Assembly (NCBI RefSeq): GCF_019635455.1
Contig: NZ_JAHBZJ010000004.1
Coordinates: 186,001 to 250,000, forward strand
Direction: 5' to 3'
Length of the DNA: 64,000 bases
Source of the DNA: Sphingomonas sp.
Lineage (GTDB): Bacteria; Pseudomonadota; Alphaproteobacteria; Sphingomonadales; Sphingomonadaceae
Below are positions 29,692-39,686 of this stretch, one piece after another. The notes below the pieces were generated by a model. The model was not told where the DNA came from. It worked only from the letters and a program-made list of their open reading frames with translations, and searched no databases. The translations under genes were made by a program, and so were the position numbers. The first letter of the stretch is position 1; every line of letters begins with the position of its first letter.

Positions 29692-30858
29692 ATGACGGTG
29701 CTGGCCCCGTTCGCCAGCGATCCCGCCCGCAGTCGCGGTCGCCTTCATGAAGAGCAAAAGGGGACGGCACGTGGCCCGCGCGACGCGTTTCAGCGCGATC
29801 GCGATCGCATCGTCCATTCGATCAGCTTTCGCCGGCTGCGCCACAAGACGCAGGTGTTCATGGCACCCGATGGCGACCATTTCCGGGTCCGCCTGACCCA
29901 CAGCCTGGAGGTCGCGCAGATCGGTCGCACCATCGCTCGCGCGCTGGGCCTGAACGAGGATCTGACCGAGGCGTTGTGCCTGGCGCACGATATCGGCCAC
30001 CCCCCGTTCGGCCATGCCGGCGAACGCGCGTTGGAGGAGGCGCTGGCGGGGCAGGGCGGGTTCGACCATAATGGCAATACGCTGCGCGCGCTGATGACGA
30101 TCGATTGCCCCTATCCCGGCTGGGACGGGCTGAACCTCAGCTGGGAGACGCTGGAGGGGCTGGCAAAGCATAACGGTCCGGTCGCGCGGCCCGGCTGGGC
30201 GCTCGCCGCTGCGGACGCCGCATTCCCGCTCGAGCTGGAAACGCACGCGTCGCTCGAAGCGCAGGTGGCGGCGATCGCCGACGACATCGCCTATGACAAT
30301 CACGATATCGACGATGGACTCCGCGCCGGACTGCTGACGCTCGATCAGCTGCTCGCCGTGCCGCTGGTCGCGCGCGGATGGGATGCGGTGCGGGCGCGCT
30401 TTCCCGACGCGGAGCCGAAGCGGGCGATGCGGGAACTGGTCCGCGCCCAGATCGGCGTGATGGTCAACGATCTGATCGCCGAAACGCGGCGCAACCTTGC
30501 CGTTTCGGGTATCGATCGGGTCGAGGATGTGCGCGCCGCGGGTCGGGCGCTTGCCTGTTTCTCCGACGCGATGCGCGACGAGGAGCGGGCGCTCAAGCGC
30601 TTCATGTACGCCAATCTCTATCATCACCCGCACCAGCTTGCGGCGGCGGAAACCGCGCATGGCGTGATCGCCGGCCTGTTCGCGGCCTATTGCGCCGATC
30701 CCGCACTGATGCCTGCCGAATGGGCGGCGGGGCTTCCCCCGGACGCGCCATGGAGAAGCCGCCATATCGCCGATTTCATCGCCGGCATGACCGATCGGTA
30801 TGCGATCGCCCGCTATCGCGAGGCGGTGGGAGACATCGACCTTCCCGACAATTTCTGA
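29692..30858 (+). CDS. dgt: dGTP triphosphohydrolase-like HD-domain protein
   Basis: A 388-residue HD-superfamily enzyme that splits dGTP or other dNTPs into nucleoside and triphosphate. Metal-site blocks are [31 protein letters not shown] and [27 protein letters not shown] near the N-terminus is also typical. Of the two Dgt types it matches the shorter, Dgt-like form. It is 37 bases after the SPOR gene. Confidence 0.88.
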   Translation: MTVLAPFASDPARSRGRLHEEQKGTARGPRDAFQRDRDRIVHSISFRRLRHKTQVFMAPDGDHFRVRLTHSLEVAQIGRTIARALGLNEDLTEALCLAHDIGHPPFGHAGERALEEALAGQGGFDHNGNTLRALMTIDCPYPGWDGLNLSWETLEGLAKHNGPVARPGWALAAADAAFPLELETHASLEAQVAAIADDIAYDNHDIDDGLRAGLLTLDQLLAVPLVARGWDAVRARFPDAEPKRAMRELVRAQIGVMVNDLIAETRRNLAVSGIDRVEDVRAAGRALACFSDAMRDEERALKRFMYANLYHHPHQLAAAETAHGVIAGLFAAYCADPALMPAEWAAGLPPDAPWRSRHIADFIAGMTDRYAIARYREAVGDIDLPDNF

Positions 30859-30976
30859 GTGGCAGGCGTCGGATTGCGGCGGGCCGGGCGAATCTGTCGC
30901 CGGTCCGGGCCACCGGCACAGATTTGCGACAAATCGGGCGTAGCGCTGGCAGTCGCAATCGCAGGAGTGAGTCGCG

Positions 30977-32458
30977 ATGTCGGATGCAAGCATTGCGTTG
31001 AACCGGTTCGGTCTGGGGGCAAAGGCCGGGGCGCGGCCGCCCGCCGACCCGCGCCGCGCCCTGATCGACCAGTTCGGCGCGTTCGATCCGCGCCCGGCGC
31101 CGATCGCCGCCTTGCCCCGGACACAGGCGATCGCCGCGCAACTTGCCGACTATCTCGCCGAAGTGCGGCAGCTTGCCCAGGATGCGCGCCGCGAACGCGC
31201 GGTCGACGGCGGCGCGATGAAGGATCAGCCCGCCGGCGCCGCAGCCGGTCGCGGCAACGGAGCAGCGCGTGATCCGGCGATGCGCGCGCGCCAGTTCGCC
31301 CGGCAACAGGGGCGCGATCATTATGTGAACGCGATCGGCGCGCGGGCGCAGGCGGCGGTCGCGACCGAAACGCCGTTCGTGGAACGGCTGGTCCATTTCT
31401 GGTCCAATCATTTCGCGGTGTCGGCTGACAAGATCACGATGATCGGCCTTACCGGCGCGTTCGAATTCGACGCGATCCGGCCGCATGTACTGGGGCGGTT
31501 CCGCGACATGCTGTTCGCGGTGGAGCGGCATCCGGCGATGCTGCTCTATCTCGATCAGGCGCAGTCGGTGGGTCCGGACAGCATGGTCGGCCAGGCCGCC
31601 GCACAGCGACAGCAGCGCCAGCGCGTCGGCCTCAACGAAAATCTCGCGCGCGAAATCCTCGAACTGCACACGCTGGGCGTGCGCACCGGCTATACCCAGG
31701 CGGACGTGACCGAATTTGCGCGGGCGATGACCGGGTGGAGCGTCGCGGGGCTGGGCCGTGGTCCGGCGGCCCGCGTCGCCGGGCTGAACGGCGAACCGGG
31801 CAGCTTCATCTTCGCCCCCCGCATTCATCAACCGGGCGTCCGCACGATCCTGGGCAAGAAATACGATCAGGCGGGCGAGGCGCAGGCGGCGGCCGTGCTC
31901 GACGACCTGTCGGTGCATCCGGCGACCGCCCGCCACATCGCGACGAAGCTGGCGCGGCATTTCGCGGGCGATGATCCGCCGCCCGCCCTGGTCTCCCGTC
32001 TCGAAACCGCGTTCCTGGCATCGGGGGGCGATCTGCCGACCGTCTATCGCGCCCTGATCGACGCGCCCGAAACGTGGGCGACGCAACCGGTCAAGTTCAA
32101 GACGCCATGGGAATGGTCGGTTTCGGCGATGCGCGCGCTCGGCACGCAGGAGATTCCGTCCGCCGCCGTGGTTGGCTTGATGGATCAGCTGGGCCAGCCG
32201 GTGTGGCGCCCCGGATCGCCGGCTGGCTATGACGACATCGCCGCCAGCTGGGCGGGGCCGGACGCGGTGATGCGCCGGGTGGAGGCGGCCGAACGGCTCG
32301 CCGCGCGCACGCGGGAGACGATCGACGCGCGCGTGCGGGCCGCCCAGCTCTTTCCCGATGCTCTGGGCGCACCCACGGCGCAGGCGATCGCCCGCGCCGA
32401 AAGCCCCGCCCAGGGCGTCGCGCTGATGCTCGTCTGCCCCGAATTCCTGCGGAGGTAA
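30977..32458 (+). CDS. DUF1800 family protein
   Basis: A 493-residue helical protein with the DUF1800 hallmarks: ALNRFGLGA at the start, ERLVHFWSNHFAVS, NENLAREILELHTLGVRTGYTQADV in the centre, and PLDKF-equivalent LGKKYDQAGEAQAA. No enzyme activity is established for the family. It is followed four bases later by a DUF1501 gene, the usual genomic partner, so the two probably act together. No clear signal peptide was seen, although its partner is a Tat substrate. Confidence 0.85.
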   Translation: MSDASIALNRFGLGAKAGARPPADPRRALIDQFGAFDPRPAPIAALPRTQAIAAQLADYLAEVRQLAQDARRERAVDGGAMKDQPAGAAAGRGNGAARDPAMRARQFARQQGRDHYVNAIGARAQAAVATETPFVERLVHFWSNHFAVSADKITMIGLTGAFEFDAIRPHVLGRFRDMLFAVERHPAMLLYLDQAQSVGPDSMVGQAAAQRQQRQRVGLNENLAREILELHTLGVRTGYTQADVTEFARAMTGWSVAGLGRGPAARVAGLNGEPGSFIFAPRIHQPGVRTILGKKYDQAGEAQAAAVLDDLSVHPATARHIATKLARHFAGDDPPPALVSRLETAFLASGGDLPTVYRALIDAPETWATQPVKFKTPWEWSVSAMRALGTQEIPSAAVVGLMDQLGQPVWRPGSPAGYDDIAASWAGPDAVMRRVEAAERLAARTRETIDARVRAAQLFPDALGAPTAQAIARAESPAQGVALMLVCPEFLRR

Positions 32459-32462
32459 TGCC

Positions 32463-33617
32463 ATGGTTTCCCGCCGTCATTTCGTCCTGACCGGTGCCGC
32501 CGGCGCGCTCTCAATGGGATTCGCGCCGCGCCTCGCCTTTGCCCAGGCGGCGACCGATCGCCGCTTCGTCTTCATCATTCAGCGCGGCGCCGCCGATGGC
32601 CTGGGTACGGTCGCGCCGGTCGGCGATCCCGCCTTCGCGGCGCAGCGCGGCGTGCTCGCACAGGATTTCGCCGACGCGCCGAAGCTCGACGCGATGTTCG
32701 CGCTGCACCCGAACCTCAAACATGTCGCACAGCTTTATGCGGCCAAGGAGGCGATGTTCGTTCATGCGGTCGCCTCCCCCTATCGCGACCGCTCGCATTT
32801 CGATGCCCAGAACGTTCTCGAGAGTGGTGGCACCTCGGCCTATCAGCTCAAGGATGGCTGGATGAACCGCCTGCTCGGCGTGCTTCCGGCCGATGAGCGC
32901 AAGGGGATCGCCGTGGCGGCGACGATCCCGATGGCGATGCGCGGGCGGATCGAGGTGGCGTCCTATGCGCCGTCCGCGCTGCCCGACGCGTCGGACGATC
33001 TGATCTCACGCGTATCGACCCTCTATGCCGACGACCCGCAGCTGCATGCGATCTGGCAACAGGCGACATCGACGCGGATGCTGACCAGCGACCTTGCCGC
33101 CGACAATGGCCGCAACGCCGCCGCCACCGGCGAACTGGCCGCGCGCCTGCTCGCGCCGGCCAATGGTGCGCGGATCGCGATGATCGAAACCGGCGGGTGG
33201 GACACCCATGCCGGCCAGCGCGGGCGGCTGGGCGGACAGCTGAACGGGCTGGACCAGATGATCGGTGCGCTCAAGACGGGGCTTGGCCCGCTGTGGAGCA
33301 AGACGATGGTCCTGGTCGCCACCGAATTCGGCCGCACCGTCAGGATCAACGGGACGCAGGGGACCGATCACGGCACGGGATCGGTCGCGTGGCTGATCGG
33401 CGGCGCGGTGCGGGGTGGGCGGGTGCTCGCCGACTGGCCGGGACTTGCCGACGGATCGCTTTACGAGGATCGCGATCTCAAGCCGACCACCGCGCTCGAC
33501 ACGCTGATCGCCAGTTCGGCGGCGGCGCATTTCGAGATCGATCCGCAACAGGCGGCGCAGGCGATGTTTCCGGGACAGAAGCGCGCGGGGCCGATCGACG
33601 GCCTGGTCCGCGCCTAA
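32463..33617 (+). CDS. DUF1501 family protein with Tat signal
   Basis: A 384-residue protein whose N-terminus SRRHFVLTGAAGALSMG is a twin-arginine signal, cleaved near AFAQA. The body carries DUF1501 features: RGAADGLGTV, HPNLKHVAQLYAAKEAMFVH, ETGGWDTHAGQ, and TEFGRTVRINGTQGTDHGTGS. The last two blocks hold Asp/His residues placed as in the alkaline phosphatase superfamily metal site. Substrate is unknown. Pairing with DUF1800 is conserved in many proteobacteria. Confidence 0.87.
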   Translation: MVSRRHFVLTGAAGALSMGFAPRLAFAQAATDRRFVFIIQRGAADGLGTVAPVGDPAFAAQRGVLAQDFADAPKLDAMFALHPNLKHVAQLYAAKEAMFVHAVASPYRDRSHFDAQNVLESGGTSAYQLKDGWMNRLLGVLPADERKGIAVAATIPMAMRGRIEVASYAPSALPDASDDLISRVSTLYADDPQLHAIWQQATSTRMLTSDLAADNGRNAAATGELAARLLAPANGARIAMIETGGWDTHAGQRGRLGGQLNGLDQMIGALKTGLGPLWSKTMVLVATEFGRTVRINGTQGTDHGTGSVAWLIGGAVRGGRVLADWPGLADGSLYEDRDLKPTTALDTLIASSAAAHFEIDPQQAAQAMFPGQKRAGPIDGLVRA

Positions 33618-33674
33618 TCCGCGCCCGATCGCCCGGGGCTTGCGCGCGGGGCGATTTCGCCGCACGCCGTCGCG

Positions 33675-34262
33675 GTGGTCTATCTCTCGCTGTTTCTGCT
33701 GGCGTTCGCGGTCAATCTGCTCCCGGCTTTCGGTCCGCCGACCTGGTCGATCATCGTCCTCTATGGAGTGAATGCCGATCGGCCGCTGTGGGCGCTGGTG
33801 GTGATTGGCGCGCTTGCGGCGGCTTCAGGGCGGCTCGTGCTGGCGTATGGATGCCGGCGTTTCGCGCGATGGTTGCCGCGGCGGATGCAGGACAATCTGG
33901 ATGCGGCGAAGGAGGCGGTGATGCGCCGTCGGCACAGCGCGATGCTGGCGCTGGCGCTGTTCGTCGTCTCGCCCCTGCCATCGGCGCAGCTGTTCATGGC
34001 GGTCGGCCTTGCGCGGGTGCCGCTGCTCGGCTTCACCGCCGCCTTCTTCGCCGGGCGGCTGTTCACCTATGGCTTTTACGGCTGGACCGCGCGCCGGGTG
34101 CGGGACACCGATCTGGGCGAAACGCTCTTTGCCGGCCTGTCCAGCCCCTGGGGCATCGCGCTCCAGCTGGCGATGCTCGCGCTTCTCGTCGCGCTGGTCA
34201 ATATCGACTGGGGGCGCCACCTCAAGCCCGGGGCGGATGAGGGCGACCCGCCGCCCCCCTGA
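33675..34262 (+). CDS. VTT/DedA-like membrane protein
   Basis: A 195-residue membrane protein with about five hydrophobic segments. It has NLLPAFGPPTWSIIVLYG and VVSPLPSAQLFMAVGLARV, which resemble the two re-entrant loops of the VTT (DedA) fold. DedA-type proteins move undecaprenyl phosphate or phospholipids across the inner membrane. The start is GTG at 33675 with no strong ribosome site, so it is uncertain by a few codons. Confidence 0.6.
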   Translation: MVYLSLFLLAFAVNLLPAFGPPTWSIIVLYGVNADRPLWALVVIGALAAASGRLVLAYGCRRFARWLPRRMQDNLDAAKEAVMRRRHSAMLALALFVVSPLPSAQLFMAVGLARVPLLGFTAAFFAGRLFTYGFYGWTARRVRDTDLGETLFAGLSSPWGIALQLAMLALLVALVNIDWGRHLKPGADEGDPPPP

Positions 34263-34341
34263 ACGTCGATCGTCGCGACTGAAACCAAATCTATCCGCGC
34301 TGCCGCTTTCGGCGATGCGGCGACGCGTCTATCTGCCGCGC

Positions 34342-35256
34342 ATGGCACGCGCCGATCCGTCCTCGCCCGAAACCCGCGTCGATCGCGCGGGCCTGTTCCA
34401 GGGGCTGGGGGCCTATGGCATCTGGGGCGTGCTGCCGCTGTTCTTCTGGCTGCTGCGCGACGTGGCTGCGGGGGAGGTGGTGGCCGATCGCATTCTCTGG
34501 TCGCTGGGGCTGCTCGCACCGGTCGTGCTGCTGGCCGGGCGGCGCGCGCGGGTGCGTGATGCGCTGCGCGATCCGCGCGCGATGCTGCTGCTCTCGGTCA
34601 GCGCGGCGCTGATTTCCGTCAACTGGCTGATCTACATCTGGGCGGTCCAGAACGGCCATGTCCTGGCCGGCAGCCTTGGCTATTTCCTCAATCCGCTGCT
34701 CAACGTTCTGCTCGGCGTCGTGCTGTTGCGCGAACGGCTCCGTGGGGCGCAGGTCGTCGCGGTTGCGCTGGCCGCGCTCGGCGTGGCGTTGCTTGCGGTG
34801 TCCGCCGGGCAGGGAATCTGGATCAGCCTGGCGCTTGCCTCCACCTTCGCGCTCTACGGGCTGGTACGAAAGGTTGCGCCGGTCGCAGCGCTGGAGGGGC
34901 TGACGCTTGAAACCGTGCTGCTTGCTCCCTTCGCCATCGCCTATCTGCTGTGGCTGTCCGCGCATGACGGCGTGGCGTTCGGACAGGGGGCGCTGCCCAC
35001 CGTCGCGCTCATCCTGTCGGGCGTGGTGACGGCGGTGCCGCTGCTGCTGTTCGCGGCGGCGGCACGGCGGCTTCCCTATTCGACGCTGGGCCTGCTTCAA
35101 TATCTGGCGCCCACCCTCCAGTTCATCCTGGCGGTGACCTTTTTCGGGGAGCGGGTGACGCCGTCCCACCTGATCTGTTTCGCGCTGATCTGGACGGGCC
35201 TTGGCATCTTCGCGGTCGATGGCGGGATGGTGGTACGCCGCCGACGCCCTGCCTGA
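34342..35256 (+). CDS. rarD: EamA-family transporter RarD
   Basis: A 304-residue ten-helix DMT-superfamily protein of the RarD subgroup. The beginning GLFQGLGAYGIWGVLPLFFWLL, the second-helix NWLIYIWAVQNGHVLAGSLGYFLNPL region (two short parts of it are diagnostic) and QYLAPTLQFILAVTFFGE near the end fit RarD. Substrate is unknown despite the historical chloramphenicol-sensitivity name. An ATG at 34315 is an alternative start adding nine residues. Confidence 0.85.
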   Translation: MARADPSSPETRVDRAGLFQGLGAYGIWGVLPLFFWLLRDVAAGEVVADRILWSLGLLAPVVLLAGRRARVRDALRDPRAMLLLSVSAALISVNWLIYIWAVQNGHVLAGSLGYFLNPLLNVLLGVVLLRERLRGAQVVAVALAALGVALLAVSAGQGIWISLALASTFALYGLVRKVAPVAALEGLTLETVLLAPFAIAYLLWLSAHDGVAFGQGALPTVALILSGVVTAVPLLLFAAAARRLPYSTLGLLQYLAPTLQFILAVTFFGERVTPSHLICFALIWTGLGIFAVDGGMVVRRRRPA

Positions 35257-35338
35257 CCCCATTCCGCGCCGTCGATCAGGTGACGAACGCGCGCAGGTGC
35301 GCTAGAGCGCCGCGCTTCTGCAATCATCGGACCCGCAA

Positions 35339-37066
35339 ATGACGCTATATACCCGTTTCGCCGCCCACCTGGATGCCGCCCTCGACGCGCTGGTCGGGTC
35401 GGGCGATCTGCCGGCGGGTCTGGAGCGACGCGCGGTCACGGTGGAGCCGCCGCGCGACGCCAGCCATGGCGATCTCGCCACCAACGCCGCGATGGTGCTG
35501 GCCAAGCCCGCCGGCACCAATCCGCGCGCGCTGGCGGAACGGATCGCCGCCGAACTGGAGCGGCTGGACGAGGTGGAGTCGGTTTCGGTCGCCGGACCCG
35601 GCTTTATCAACCTGACGCTCACCGACGCCACCTGGCGCGACGAACTCGGCGCGATCGCCGTCGCCGGCGATCGTTATGGCCGCTCGGACAGCGGAGCGGG
35701 CGTCACCGTGAACGTCGAATATGTCTCCGCCAACCCGACCGGACCCATGCATATGGGCCATTGCCGGGGCGCGGTGGTCGGCGACGCGCTCGCCAGCCTG
35801 CTCGAGGCGGTCGGGCATCGGGTGATCCGCGAATATTATGTCAACGATGCGGGCGGGCAGGTCGATGTCCTCGCCCGGTCTGCTCATGTCCGCTATCGCG
35901 AGGCGCTGGGCGAGGATGTCGGCGAGATCCCCGAGGGGCTGTACCCCGGCGACTATCTGATTCCGGTCGGCGAGGCACTGGCGCGAGAGGTTGGCGACCG
36001 TTTCGTCGCCGCGCCGGAGGCCGAGTGGCTGCCGCTGTTCCGCACCACCGCCGTCGCCGCGATGCTTGAGATGATCCGGCACGACCTCGCGCTGCTCGGC
36101 ATCCATCACGACCTGTTTTCGTCCGAGGCCCAGCTACAGGCGGCGGGCAAGCCCGAAGAGGCGGAGGCGTGGCTGCGCGCGCACGACCTGGTCTATGACG
36201 GCGTCCTCGAAGCGCCGAAGGGCGAGACGCCGGAGGATTGGGAGCCGGTGGAGCTGCCGCTGTTCCGCTCGACCAGGTTCGGCGACGACCAGGATCGCCC
36301 GATCCGCAAGTCGAACGGCGCCTGGACCTATTTCGGCGCCGACCTGGCCTATCATTTCCAGAAGGCGCAGTCCGCCGACCAGCTGATCGACATCTGGGGC
36401 GCGGATCATGCCGGCACCGTCAAGCGGATCGTCGCGGCGGTGCAGGCGCTGACCGAGGGCAGGACGCGGTTCGACGTCAAGCTGGTCCAGATGGTCCGCC
36501 TGTTGCGCGCGGGCGAGCCGGTGAAGATGTCGAAGCGGTCGGGCAATTTCGTCACCCTTGCCGATGTCGTGAACGAGGTCGGCAAGGACGTGGTCCGCTT
36601 CACCATGCTGACGCGCAAGGCGGACGCGCAGATGGATTTCGATTTCGCCAAGGTGGTGGAGGCGTCGAAGGACAATCCGGTCTTCTACGTCCAGTATGCC
36701 CACGCGCGAATCGCGTCGCTCCACCGCAAGGCGGCGGAGGCCGGGATCGTCTGTGCGGCGCACGACCTGTCCCTGCTTGATACACGCGAACTGGCGCTGG
36801 TGAAGCTGGCCGCGCAGTTCCCGCGCGTGGTCGAGGGCGCCGCCGCGGCGCGGGAACCGCATCGAATCGCCTTTTATCTCTATGACTTGGCGGCGGAATT
36901 TCACGCCCTGTGGAATATGGGCAATGACGATCCCGCGCGCCGCTTCCTGCTGACCGACAATGTCCCCATGACCTGCGCGCGGCTTTCCCTGGCCGATGCG
37001 ATCGGGCAGGTTATCCGCAATGGCCTCCGCATCATGGGTGTGGAGGCGGTTCAGGAGCTGAACTGA
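35339..37066 (+). CDS. argS: Arginyl-tRNA synthetase
   Basis: A 575-residue class I synthetase. The N-terminal additional domain (1-90) recognises the tRNA D-loop. YVSANPTGPMHMGHCRGAVV contains the HMGH version of the HIGH signature, VKMSKRSGNFV the KMSKS signature, and the C-terminal helical anticodon-binding domain ends with the DALRP-type region. It heads a plus-strand run through tatC, with a TGATG overlap to the next gene. Confidence 0.96.
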   Translation: MTLYTRFAAHLDAALDALVGSGDLPAGLERRAVTVEPPRDASHGDLATNAAMVLAKPAGTNPRALAERIAAELERLDEVESVSVAGPGFINLTLTDATWRDELGAIAVAGDRYGRSDSGAGVTVNVEYVSANPTGPMHMGHCRGAVVGDALASLLEAVGHRVIREYYVNDAGGQVDVLARSAHVRYREALGEDVGEIPEGLYPGDYLIPVGEALAREVGDRFVAAPEAEWLPLFRTTAVAAMLEMIRHDLALLGIHHDLFSSEAQLQAAGKPEEAEAWLRAHDLVYDGVLEAPKGETPEDWEPVELPLFRSTRFGDDQDRPIRKSNGAWTYFGADLAYHFQKAQSADQLIDIWGADHAGTVKRIVAAVQALTEGRTRFDVKLVQMVRLLRAGEPVKMSKRSGNFVTLADVVNEVGKDVVRFTMLTRKADAQMDFDFAKVVEASKDNPVFYVQYAHARIASLHRKAAEAGIVCAAHDLSLLDTRELALVKLAAQFPRVVEGAAAAREPHRIAFYLYDLAAEFHALWNMGNDDPARRFLLTDNVPMTCARLSLADAIGQVIRNGLRIMGVEAVQELN

Positions 37067-37779
37067 TGAACGCGGGCGAAGGCTATGGCGAGGATCGGCT
37101 GCCCTGGCTGGAAACGGTCGAGGACGATTATGATGGCGGGCCGTCGGCGCTGCGGATCATCCTGCTGGTCCTGCTCGGCCTCGCGCTGATCGCGGCGGCG
37201 ATCTTTGGCTGGTGGTGGTATCAGCGCAGCGGCGGCGGCGAGGGAACCGGCGCGCTCATCAACGCGCCGGAGGGCGCCTACAAGGTCAAGCCCGACGAAC
37301 CCGGCGGGATGAAGGTGGAGGGTGAGGGCGATACCGTCTTCGCCGCGAGCGAGGGGGCGACCACGAACGGGTCGGTCGATGTTTCGGCGGTCCCCGAAGC
37401 GCCGGTCACCGGCAAGGCGGCGCCACGGCCCAGCGCCGCGCCGGTAAAGGGCGCCAGCCGCGTCGTCGCGACGATCCCCACCGCCGGGTCCGCGTCCCGG
37501 GCCGCCGCGCCGGTTCAGAGATCGCCCGGAGCATCGGCGGGCAGCGCGACGATCCAGCTCGGGTCCTTTCCCGGCGAGGCGGAGGCGAACGGCGCGTGGG
37601 CGCGGCTGGCGAAGCGGTTCGACTATCTCGCTCCGCTCGGCAAGTCCGTGGAAAAGGCCGAGGTGAACGGCAAGACCTTTTACCGGCTGCGCGTCAATGC
37701 CGGCAGCAACGGGCAGGCGCGCGACCTGTGCGGTCGGCTCAAGGCGGCGGGCGAGGGCTGCTTCCTCGCGGCGAACTGA
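37066..37779 (+). CDS. Bitopic SPOR-domain protein
   Basis: A 237-residue protein: acidic cytoplasmic N-terminus, one transmembrane helix (about residues 26-49, ending GWWWYQR), an Ala/Pro/Gly-rich linker and a C-terminal SPOR domain (IQLGSFPGEAEANGAWARL) that should bind septal peptidoglycan. The same argS-SPOR-nagZ-scpAB-tatABC order is common in alphaproteobacteria. It starts in the argS stop (TGATG). Confidence 0.82.
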   Translation: MNAGEGYGEDRLPWLETVEDDYDGGPSALRIILLVLLGLALIAAAIFGWWWYQRSGGGEGTGALINAPEGAYKVKPDEPGGMKVEGEGDTVFAASEGATTNGSVDVSAVPEAPVTGKAAPRPSAAPVKGASRVVATIPTAGSASRAAAPVQRSPGASAGSATIQLGSFPGEAEANGAWARLAKRFDYLAPLGKSVEKAEVNGKTFYRLRVNAGSNGQARDLCGRLKAAGEGCFLAAN

Positions 37780-37953
37780 TCGCCCGCGCCGGACATTTCC
37801 GCTGGAAAAGTTGGTTTTCGCCTGATCTAACCGGCGGATGAAGACCCACGAACCGCCGCGCCCGATCGCTGTCGCGCGCACCCTGAGCGCGCAGATCCGG
37901 CCAACCCCGCCCCGTGCGACGTGCGCGACCCGTTTGACGCCCGGAGCACCGGC

Positions 37954-38955
37954 ATGAAGCCGGTTATTTTCGGCATCTCCGGCCTTGAACTCACCGATGA
38001 CGAACGGGCGTTTTTCCGCGACGCCGATCCGCTCGGCTATATTCTGTTCAAGCGCAACTGCGGCACCCGCGATCAGATGCGCGCGCTGACCGACAGCTTG
38101 CGCGACCTGTCCCGCCGTGCCGATGTGCCGATCCTGATCGATCAGGAAGGGGGGCGCGTCGCCCGCATGCAGCCGCCCGAATGGCCCGCCTTTCCGGCCG
38201 GACCCGCGTTCGACCGGCTTTACGATATCGCGCCCGCTTCGGCGATCGAGGCGGCACGCGCCAACGGCCAGGCGCTGGCGCTGATGCTCGCCGATGTCGG
38301 CGTCAACGTGAACTGTGCGCCGCTGCTCGACGTGCGGCAGCCGGAAACGACGCCGGCGGTGGGCGAGCGCACCTTTGGCAGCGATCCGATGCGGGTCGCC
38401 GCGCTGGGCCGGGCGATGCTCGACGGGATGGCGAGCGGCGGCGTCGTCGGCGTGGTCAAGCACATGCCGGGCCATGGCCGCGGGGTGGTGGACAGCCATT
38501 ATGAACTGCCCGTGGTCGAGGCTGACGATGCCGCTCTGGAACGCGATATCCGGCCGTTCCACACGCTGCGCAACGCGCCGATGGGCATGACCTGCCACGT
38601 CGTGTTCAAGGCATGGGATGCCGACAATCCGGCCACGCTTTCGCCGACGGTGATCGCCGAGGTGATCCGGGGACGGATCGGCTTTGACGGGCTGTTGATG
38701 ACCGACGACATCGACATGAAGGCACTGTCGGGCAGTGCCGGGGACAAGGCGGCGGCGGCGATCGCGGCGGGATGCGATGTCGTGCTCGATTGCTGGGCGC
38801 GGATGGACGAGATGACGGAGATCGTCGCCAAGCTGGACGATGCCGGCGCCGCGACGCTGACCCGGCTCGATCGGGCGATGGGTTTTGCCCGGCCCGAACC
38901 GGGGGCGATGGACGAACTGGCCGCCAAACGCGATGCGCTGCTGGCACTGGCATGA
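37954..38955 (+). CDS. nagZ: Beta-N-acetylhexosaminidase NagZ
   Basis: A 333-residue GH3 enzyme that removes GlcNAc from anhydro-muropeptides in recycling. LIDQEGGRVARMQPPEWPAF, KHMPGHGRGVVDSHYELPVV with the general acid/base His, and LLMTDDIDMKAL carrying the Asp nucleophile are present. The start is ATG 37954; the 11 codons upstream of it look non-coding. Stop overlaps scpA (ATGA). Confidence 0.92.
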   Translation: MKPVIFGISGLELTDDERAFFRDADPLGYILFKRNCGTRDQMRALTDSLRDLSRRADVPILIDQEGGRVARMQPPEWPAFPAGPAFDRLYDIAPASAIEAARANGQALALMLADVGVNVNCAPLLDVRQPETTPAVGERTFGSDPMRVAALGRAMLDGMASGGVVGVVKHMPGHGRGVVDSHYELPVVEADDAALERDIRPFHTLRNAPMGMTCHVVFKAWDADNPATLSPTVIAEVIRGRIGFDGLLMTDDIDMKALSGSAGDKAAAAIAAGCDVVLDCWARMDEMTEIVAKLDDAGAATLTRLDRAMGFARPEPGAMDELAAKRDALLALA

Positions 38956-39686
38956 GCGACGCGGCTGCGACCCTGACGATCGACATCGATGGCTGGGAAG
39001 GGCCACTCGACCTGTTGCTCGCGCTGGCGCGGACGCAAAAGGTTGATCTGCGCGCGCTGTCGATCCTGCAACTGGTCGATCAGTATCTCGCCTATGTGAA
39101 CCAGGCGCGCGAGCTGAAGCTGGAGGTCGCGGCCGACTATCTGGTGATGGCCGCCTGGCTCGCCTATCTCAAATCGGCGCTGTTGCTGCCGCGCGATCCG
39201 GAGGTCGAGCCGAGTCCCGAGGAGCTGGCGCTGCGCCTGCAATTGCGGCTCGAACGGCTGAACGCGATGCGGGAGGCCGGCGCACGGCTGATCGCGCGGG
39301 ACCGGATGGGGCGGGACGTCTTCCCCCGTGGCGCGCCCGAGGGGCTGAAGACGGTCCGCAAATCGCGCTGGCAGGCCGAAATCTACGACCTGATCGCCGC
39401 CTATGGCCAGATCAGCGCGCGCACCCGACCGGTGATGCACGTCGTCGCGGTGCGGCCGGTGATGACGCTCGACGACGCGATCGCGCGGGTTTCCGAACTG
39501 GTGGGCGAGCGGGTCGACTGGTCGACGATCGAGTCTTTCCTGCCCGCCGACGCACACGGCCTGTACCGCAAGTCCGCGCTTGCCTCATCCTTCGTCGCCG
39601 CGCTGGAACTGGCGCGGCAGGGCCGGGTGGAGTTGCGGCAGAAATCCCCCTTCGCGCCACTCTATCTCAAGGGTGCGCAGGCATGA
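38952..39686 (+). CDS. scpA: Segregation and condensation protein ScpA
   Basis: A 244-residue kleisin that bridges the SMC dimer and ScpB. The N-terminal WEGPLDLLLALARTQKVDL and YLVMAAWLAYLKSALLLP blocks are the SMC-neck binding part; the C-terminal winged helix is VVAALELARQGRVELRQ. It overlaps nagZ and scpB by four bases each. Confidence 0.93.
   Translation: MSDAAATLTIDIDGWEGPLDLLLALARTQKVDLRALSILQLVDQYLAYVNQARELKLEVAADYLVMAAWLAYLKSALLLPRDPEVEPSPEELALRLQLRLERLNAMREAGARLIARDRMGRDVFPRGAPEGLKTVRKSRWQAEIYDLIAAYGQISARTRPVMHVVAVRPVMTLDDAIARVSELVGERVDWSTIESFLPADAHGLYRKSALASSFVAALELARQGRVELRQKSPFAPLYLKGAQA

Noticed and set aside
37838..37957. A 39-codon ORF ending in an ATGA overlap with nagZ
   Set aside because: The product is Pro/Arg/Ala-rich without structure, and there is no convincing ribosome site. 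Worth a conservation check only.
37051..39006. A 651-codon open frame on the minus strand opposite the SPOR gene and nagZ
   Set aside because: It runs antisense to two well-supported genes. Its product is Arg/His-rich with no motif, typical of shadow frames in high-GC DNA. Similar long antisense frames at 15266-16762 and 46236-48815 were rejected for the same reason.
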